Assembly: GCF_030053895.1 (NCBI RefSeq)
Contig: NZ_CP125781.1
Location: 1,736,001 to 1,800,000, forward strand
Origin: Trabulsiella odontotermitis
Lineage (GTDB): Bacteria > Pseudomonadota > Gammaproteobacteria > Enterobacterales > Enterobacteriaceae
Length of the DNA: 64,000 nt
Direction: 5' to 3'
Part shown: positions 59,877 to 64,000 of the stretch, piece after piece
Numbering within the stretch: the stretch's first letter is position 1
Layout of the letters: each line of letters opens with the position of its first letter
The notes under the pieces: generated by a model
Told to the model about the DNA's origin: nothing
The model's input: the letters and a program-made list of their open reading frames with translations, nothing else
Database searches by the model: none
Made by a program: the position numbers and the translations under genes

Positions 59877-62153
59877 ATGCTCAATCAAGAACTGGAACTC
59901 AGTTTAAATATGGCTTTCGCCAGAGCGCGCGAGCACCGTCATGAGTTTATGACCGTCGAGCATCTGTTGCTGGCTCTGCTCAGCAACCCATCGGCCCGTG
60001 AAGCGCTGGAAGCGTGTTCCGTGGATCTGGTGGCGCTGCGTCAGGAACTCGAAGCCTTCATCGAACAAACCACACCCGTCCTGCCCGCCAGTGAAGAAGA
60101 GCGCGATACACAACCGACGCTCAGCTTCCAGCGTGTGTTGCAGCGCGCGGTCTTTCACGTTCAGTCTTCCGGTCGCAGTGAAGTTACCGGCGCGAATGTG
60201 CTGGTCGCTATTTTCAGCGAGCAGGAGTCGCAAGCGGCTTACCTGCTGCGTAAACACGAAGTCAGCCGCCTTGATGTGGTGAACTTCATTTCTCACGGCA
60301 CGCGCAAAGACGAGCCGAGCCAGTCTTCAGATGCCGGCAGTCAACCGAACAGCGAAGAGCAAGCAGGCGGGGAGGAACGTATGGAAAACTTCACGACCAA
60401 CCTCAATCAGCTCGCGCGTGTTGGCGGCATCGACCCGTTAATCGGACGGGACAAGGAACTGGAACGCGCTATCCAGGTTCTGTGTCGTCGTCGTAAAAAT
60501 AACCCGCTGCTGGTGGGGGAATCCGGTGTCGGTAAAACGGCCATCGCCGAAGGTCTCGCCTGGCGCATTGTGCAGGGCGACGTGCCGGAAGTGATCGCCG
60601 ATTGCACCATCTATTCGCTGGATATCGGTTCATTGCTGGCAGGTACTAAATACCGCGGTGATTTTGAAAAACGCTTTAAGGCGTTGCTGAAACAGCTGGA
60701 GCAGGATACCAACAGCATTCTGTTCATCGACGAGATCCACACCATTATTGGTGCGGGCGCGGCGTCGGGCGGTCAGGTAGATGCTGCTAACCTGATCAAA
60801 CCGCTGCTTTCCAGCGGTAAGATCCGGGTGATCGGCTCAACCACCTATCAGGAATTCAGCAATATCTTTGAGAAGGATCGTGCGCTGGCGCGCCGTTTCC
60901 AGAAAATTGATATCACCGAGCCGTCCGTCGAAGAGACGGTGCAGATCCTCAACGGTCTGAAACCGAAATACGAAGCGCACCACGACGTGCGTTACACCGC
61001 GAAAGCGGTACGTGCGGCGGTGGAGCTGGCGGTGAAATACATCAACGATCGCCATCTGCCGGATAAAGCGATTGACGTGATCGACGAAGCGGGCGCGCGT
61101 GCCCGTCTGATGCCGGTCAGCAAACGCAAGAAAACCGTCAACGTGGCGGATATCGAATCCGTAGTGGCGCGTATTGCGCGTATCCCGGAGAAGAGTGTCT
61201 CGCAAAGCGATCGCGATACGCTGAAAAACCTTGGCGATCGCCTGAAAATGCTGGTCTTTGGTCAGGATAACGCCATTGAAGCGTTAACCGAAGCCATCAA
61301 GATGAGCCGCGCTGGCCTCGGTCACGACCACAAACCGGTAGGTTCTTTCCTGTTCGCCGGGCCAACCGGGGTCGGGAAAACCGAAGTGACCGTGCAACTG
61401 GCGAAAGCGCTGGGCATTGAGCTGCTGCGTTTCGATATGTCCGAATATATGGAACGTCATACGGTGAGCCGCCTGATTGGCGCGCCTCCGGGCTATGTGG
61501 GCTTCGACCAGGGCGGTCTGCTGACCGATGCAGTTATTAAGCATCCTCACGCCGTACTGCTGCTGGACGAAATCGAGAAAGCGCACCCGGATGTCTTTAA
61601 CCTGCTGTTACAGGTAATGGACAACGGTACGCTGACTGATAACAACGGCCGCAAAGCGGACTTCCGCAACGTGGTGATGGTGATGACCACCAACGCCGGG
61701 GTACGGGAAACCGAACGTAAATCCATCGGCCTTATCCAGCAGGATAACAGCACCGATGCGATGGAGGAGATCAAGAAGATCTTTACGCCGGAATTCCGTA
61801 ACCGTCTGGACAACATCATCTGGTTCGATCACCTCTCGACCGACGTGATTCATCAGGTGGTGGATAAGTTCATCGTCGAACTGCAGGTGCAACTGGATCA
61901 GAAAGGCGTGTCGCTGGAAGTGAGCCAGGATGCCCGTAACTGGCTGGCAGACAAAGGCTACGATCGTGCTATGGGTGCGCGTCCGATGGCGCGTGTAATT
62001 CAGGACAACCTGAAAAAACCACTGGCGAACGAGTTGCTGTTTGGTCAACTGGTTGATGGTGGTCAGGTTACCGTCGAGCTGGATAAAGAGAAAAATGCGC
62101 TGACTTATGGTTTCCAGAGTGCGCAAAAGCACAAACCGGAAGCGGCACATTGA
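59877..62153 (+). CDS. clpA: ClpA, AAA+ unfoldase of the ClpAP protease
   Basis: Hexameric ATPase that unfolds substrates for ClpP. 758 residues as in E. coli, from ATG 59877 after GGGGGAGG. The N-terminal repeat domain (residues 1-145) binds ClpS; D1 has Walker A GESGVGKT and Walker B ILFIDEIHT; D2 has GPTGVGKT and LLLDEIEK, plus the C-terminal ClpP-docking IGL loop (KSIGLIQQDNS). Family terminal motif YDRAMGARPMARV is present. It ends with a strong terminator. Confidence 0.98.
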   Translation: MLNQELELSLNMAFARAREHRHEFMTVEHLLLALLSNPSAREALEACSVDLVALRQELEAFIEQTTPVLPASEEERDTQPTLSFQRVLQRAVFHVQSSGRSEVTGANVLVAIFSEQESQAAYLLRKHEVSRLDVVNFISHGTRKDEPSQSSDAGSQPNSEEQAGGEERMENFTTNLNQLARVGGIDPLIGRDKELERAIQVLCRRRKNNPLLVGESGVGKTAIAEGLAWRIVQGDVPEVIADCTIYSLDIGSLLAGTKYRGDFEKRFKALLKQLEQDTNSILFIDEIHTIIGAGAASGGQVDAANLIKPLLSSGKIRVIGSTTYQEFSNIFEKDRALARRFQKIDITEPSVEETVQILNGLKPKYEAHHDVRYTAKAVRAAVELAVKYINDRHLPDKAIDVIDEAGARARLMPVSKRKKTVNVADIESVVARIARIPEKSVSQSDRDTLKNLGDRLKMLVFGQDNAIEALTEAIKMSRAGLGHDHKPVGSFLFAGPTGVGKTEVTVQLAKALGIELLRFDMSEYMERHTVSRLIGAPPGYVGFDQGGLLTDAVIKHPHAVLLLDEIEKAHPDVFNLLLQVMDNGTLTDNNGRKADFRNVVMVMTTNAGVRETERKSIGLIQQDNSTDAMEEIKKIFTPEFRNRLDNIIWFDHLSTDVIHQVVDKFIVELQVQLDQKGVSLEVSQDARNWLADKGYDRAMGARPMARVIQDNLKKPLANELLFGQLVDGGQVTVELDKEKNALTYGFQSAQKHKPEAAH

Positions 62154-62168
62154 TTTTCTGACTGCATT

Positions 62169-62196
62169 AAAAAACGGGCGAAAGCCCGTTTTTTTG
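62169..62196 (+). terminator. Intrinsic terminator of clpSA
   Basis: AAAAACGGGC-GAAA-GCCCGTTTTTTT: a GC stem closed by a GNRA-type loop and a T-run, 15 bases after the clpA stop. Confidence 0.92.
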
Positions 62197-62208
62197 TCCA
62201 CCACACCA

Positions 62209-62241
62209 TGAAAAAAGGCCGGGAAGCGTTCCCGGCCTTTC
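62209..62241 (-). terminator. Intrinsic terminator of infA
   Basis: On the minus strand AAAGGCCGGGAA and TTCCCGGCCTTT pair around a 3-base loop and are followed by TTTTC. It lies 35 bases beyond the infA stop, back to back with the clpA terminator. Confidence 0.88.
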
Positions 62242-62277
62242 AGCATAATTCGGTTGCCGTTTCGGCAAGTAAAACAA

Positions 62278-62499
<222 letters not shown>

Positions 62500-62767
62500 G
62501 TCCTCTGGGGTATCACTACCATAGTTTTGAACCGGCAAGATAATGCCGAAATTCAGCAATTAAGTAAAGATTTGTACGTAAAAAACGCAAAGCCGTTTTT
62601 GCGCATTGCCCTGATGCCACACGAAAAGAGCGTATGACAGCGCAAACGTAGAGAAGGAGCAGTGGTATTAACTGACTCGAACGGTCCCAAACGACGGCGG
62701 GGCAAGATGCAGAAACGACTCTTCGGCACAATTATATCACCCTGATAAAAAAATGTTTCGAAAACAT

Positions 62768-63472
62768 TTATGTCGCAGGGGAAAAGAGCGTTCTCGGCAC
62801 CCAGCAGCGCTGCGTGAGGGAATGAACGCGTAATGCGGAAAGGTATTCAAGGTAATCCCGTCGGGGTATCTCAGACACGCCCAGCGACGCCGTGTGGCTG
62901 TTCAGCACCTGGCAGTCGATGAGTTTGCCGCCCTGACGGGCAAAATCGGCGCTGAACACCAGCAGCGCGGTTTTAGAGGCATTCTCTGCGCGGCTGAACA
63001 TCGACTCGCCGCAGAACAGCGCACCCTGGGAAACGCCATACATGCCGCCCACCAGTTCATCCTCTTTCCAGACTTCAACCGAATGCGCGTGGCCGAGCTC
63101 GTGAAGACGATGATAGGCTTCAACAATGTCATGGGTGATCCACGTGCCTTCGTCGCGATCGCTGGCGCAGCCTTCAATCACGCGCTCAAACGCATGGTTC
63201 AGCGTCACGCGGTAGGGTGAATTTTTATGGAATCGCTTCATGCTGCGGCTGATGTGAAACTGTTCCGGCCACAGAACCGCGCGGGGGTCGGGCGACCACC
63301 ACAGAATAGGATCGCCTGGCGAGTACCAGGGGAAAATGCCGCGCTGGTACGCCATCAATAGCCGTGCCGGGCTAAGATCGCCCCCTAATGCCAGTAACCC
63401 ATTGGGTTCACGCAGAGCCCCTTCTGGCGAGGGGAACGCAATCGAGTAACGGGAAAGCTGGACCAGACGCAT
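62768..63472 (-). CDS. aat: Aat, leucyl/phenylalanyl-tRNA-protein transferase
   Basis: Adds Leu or Phe to proteins with N-terminal Arg or Lys, making primary N-degrons for ClpS-ClpAP. The 234-residue length is that of E. coli. FPSPEGALREPNGLLALGGDLSPARLL, WYSPGDPILWWSPDPRAVL and GVSQGALFCGESMFSR are family signatures. It is close to clpS-clpA, whose products act in the same pathway, and follows cydC on the same strand. Confidence 0.97.
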   Translation of the reverse strand: MRLVQLSRYSIAFPSPEGALREPNGLLALGGDLSPARLLMAYQRGIFPWYSPGDPILWWSPDPRAVLWPEQFHISRSMKRFHKNSPYRVTLNHAFERVIEGCASDRDEGTWITHDIVEAYHRLHELGHAHSVEVWKEDELVGGMYGVSQGALFCGESMFSRAENASKTALLVFSADFARQGGKLIDCQVLNSHTASLGVSEIPRRDYLEYLSALRVHSLTQRCWVPRTLFSPAT

Positions 63473-63514
63473 GCCAGGACGACCTCTTACATGGCAAACA
63501 AGAGTAATAGTGGC

Positions 63515-64000
63515 CTACAGACGCTGCGTAAAATGGTAATAACGCCCCCGTTTCACCAACAGATCTGCGTGACTACCATGCTCAATAATTTGTCCGTTGT
63601 CCATTACAATTATCTGATCAAAACGCGCCAGCCCGCGCAGGCGATGCGTCACCATCAGCATGGTTTTTCCCCGCATCACAACCGCAAGTAAATCAAGAAT
63701 TTGCCGCTCTGTTGCCGCGTCCAGTCCTTCGGTTGGCTCATCCAGCAGCATCAGTGGCGCATCGTGCAGCAGCGCGCGAGCGATGGCCAGACGGCGCAGT
63801 TCGCCACCCGATAACTGACGCCCGCCTTCGCCGAGCCAGCTGTTAAGCCCGCTGTCCTCAAGCAGCTTACCCAGCCCGGTACGCAGCAACACGGCTTTCA
63901 GCTCATCATCCGTCGCCGCTGGTTTTGCCAGCAGCAGGTTGTCGCGCAACGTGGCGCTGAAAAGATGAACGCGCTGCGGAACAACGCTCATCGAGCGGCG
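63515..64000 (-). CDS. cydC: CydC, cysteine/glutathione exporter subunit (3' part)
   Basis: C-terminal ~161 residues of the heterodimeric CydDC ABC exporter that sends glutathione and cysteine to the periplasm and is needed for cytochrome bd assembly. The visible part of the ATPase domain has the Q-loop region VPQRVHLFSATLRDNLLLA, the signature LSGGELRRLAIARALL, Walker B LMLLDEPTEGLD and the H-loop VTHRL. The gene continues beyond base 64000 on the minus strand. It is upstream of aat, as in K-12. Confidence 0.95.
   Translation of the reverse strand, partial: RRSMSVVPQRVHLFSATLRDNLLLAKPAATDDELKAVLLRTGLGKLLEDSGLNSWLGEGGRQLSGGELRRLAIARALLHDAPLMLLDEPTEGLDAATERQILDLLAVVMRGKTMLMVTHRLRGLARFDQIIVMDNGQIIEHGSHADLLVKRGRYYHFTQRL

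Overview
This window is chromosomal DNA of a gammaproteobacterium of the family Enterobacteriaceae. Almost every gene is an obvious orthologue of an Escherichia coli K-12 gene, usually with the same length and start. The accessory content (a YbfB/YjiJ-type MFS gene between yeiG and folE, a DoxX gene beside poxB, and no preTA, mdtQ or serW at their K-12 places) suggests a relative such as Enterobacter, Kosakonia, Lelliottia or Citrobacter rather than E. coli itself. The genus cannot be fixed from the sequence alone. No rRNA, tRNA, CRISPR array, insertion sequence or prophage was seen.

Layout. (1) Positions 1-10.6 kb: the 3' part of cirA (siderophore/colicin receptor), yeiG, an MFS exporter, folE, yeiB, galS and the mglBAC galactose transporter, with twin GalS/CRP control regions in front of galS and mglB. 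(2) 10.7-14.7 kb: an accessory segment where K-12 carries yeiS-preT-preA. It holds a 1001-residue secreted protein with two SPOR-like segments and eleven CX12-13C repeats, convergent with a SIR2-like NAD-binding protein that overlaps the end of sanA by one base. (3) 14.7-25.5 kb: sanA, cdd, yohK, yohJ, dusC, yohD, yohC, pbpG, dld, bglX (envelope, nucleoside and lactate functions). (4) 25.7-28.4 kb: a second accessory segment with an Hcp-phospholipase fusion (a predicted type VI secretion effector of the evolved-Hcp type) translationally coupled to a DUF2931 lipoprotein, its likely immunity protein. (5) 28.4-36.3 kb: the osmF-yehYXW osmolyte importer, the small gene yohO, mlrA, the pyruvate-sensing btsSR system and yehS.

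At about 36.32-36.35 kb the gene order jumps from the K-12 47-48 min region (yehS) to the 19-20 min region (artJ). Both sides run toward the replication terminus, so this looks like one endpoint of an inversion spanning the terminus. (6) 36.3-64 kb is the 19-20 min block: artJ and artPIQM (arginine uptake, with paired ARG boxes before artJ), ybjP, ybjQ-amiD, ltaE-ybjT-ybjS, poxB, a DoxX protein, hcp-hcr (nitric oxide response, with NsrR-like and FNR-like sites), lysO, aqpZ, ybjD, ybjX, macAB, cspD, clpS-clpA, infA, aat and the 3' part of cydC.

The core genes are ordinary metabolism, transport and stress functions. The parts most worth following up are the Hcp-Tle1-type effector with its immunity gene, the SIR2-like gene coupled to sanA, the disulfide-repeat secreted protein, and the chromosome rearrangement junction. 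Comparisons with K-12 are from memory of that genome, not from a search.
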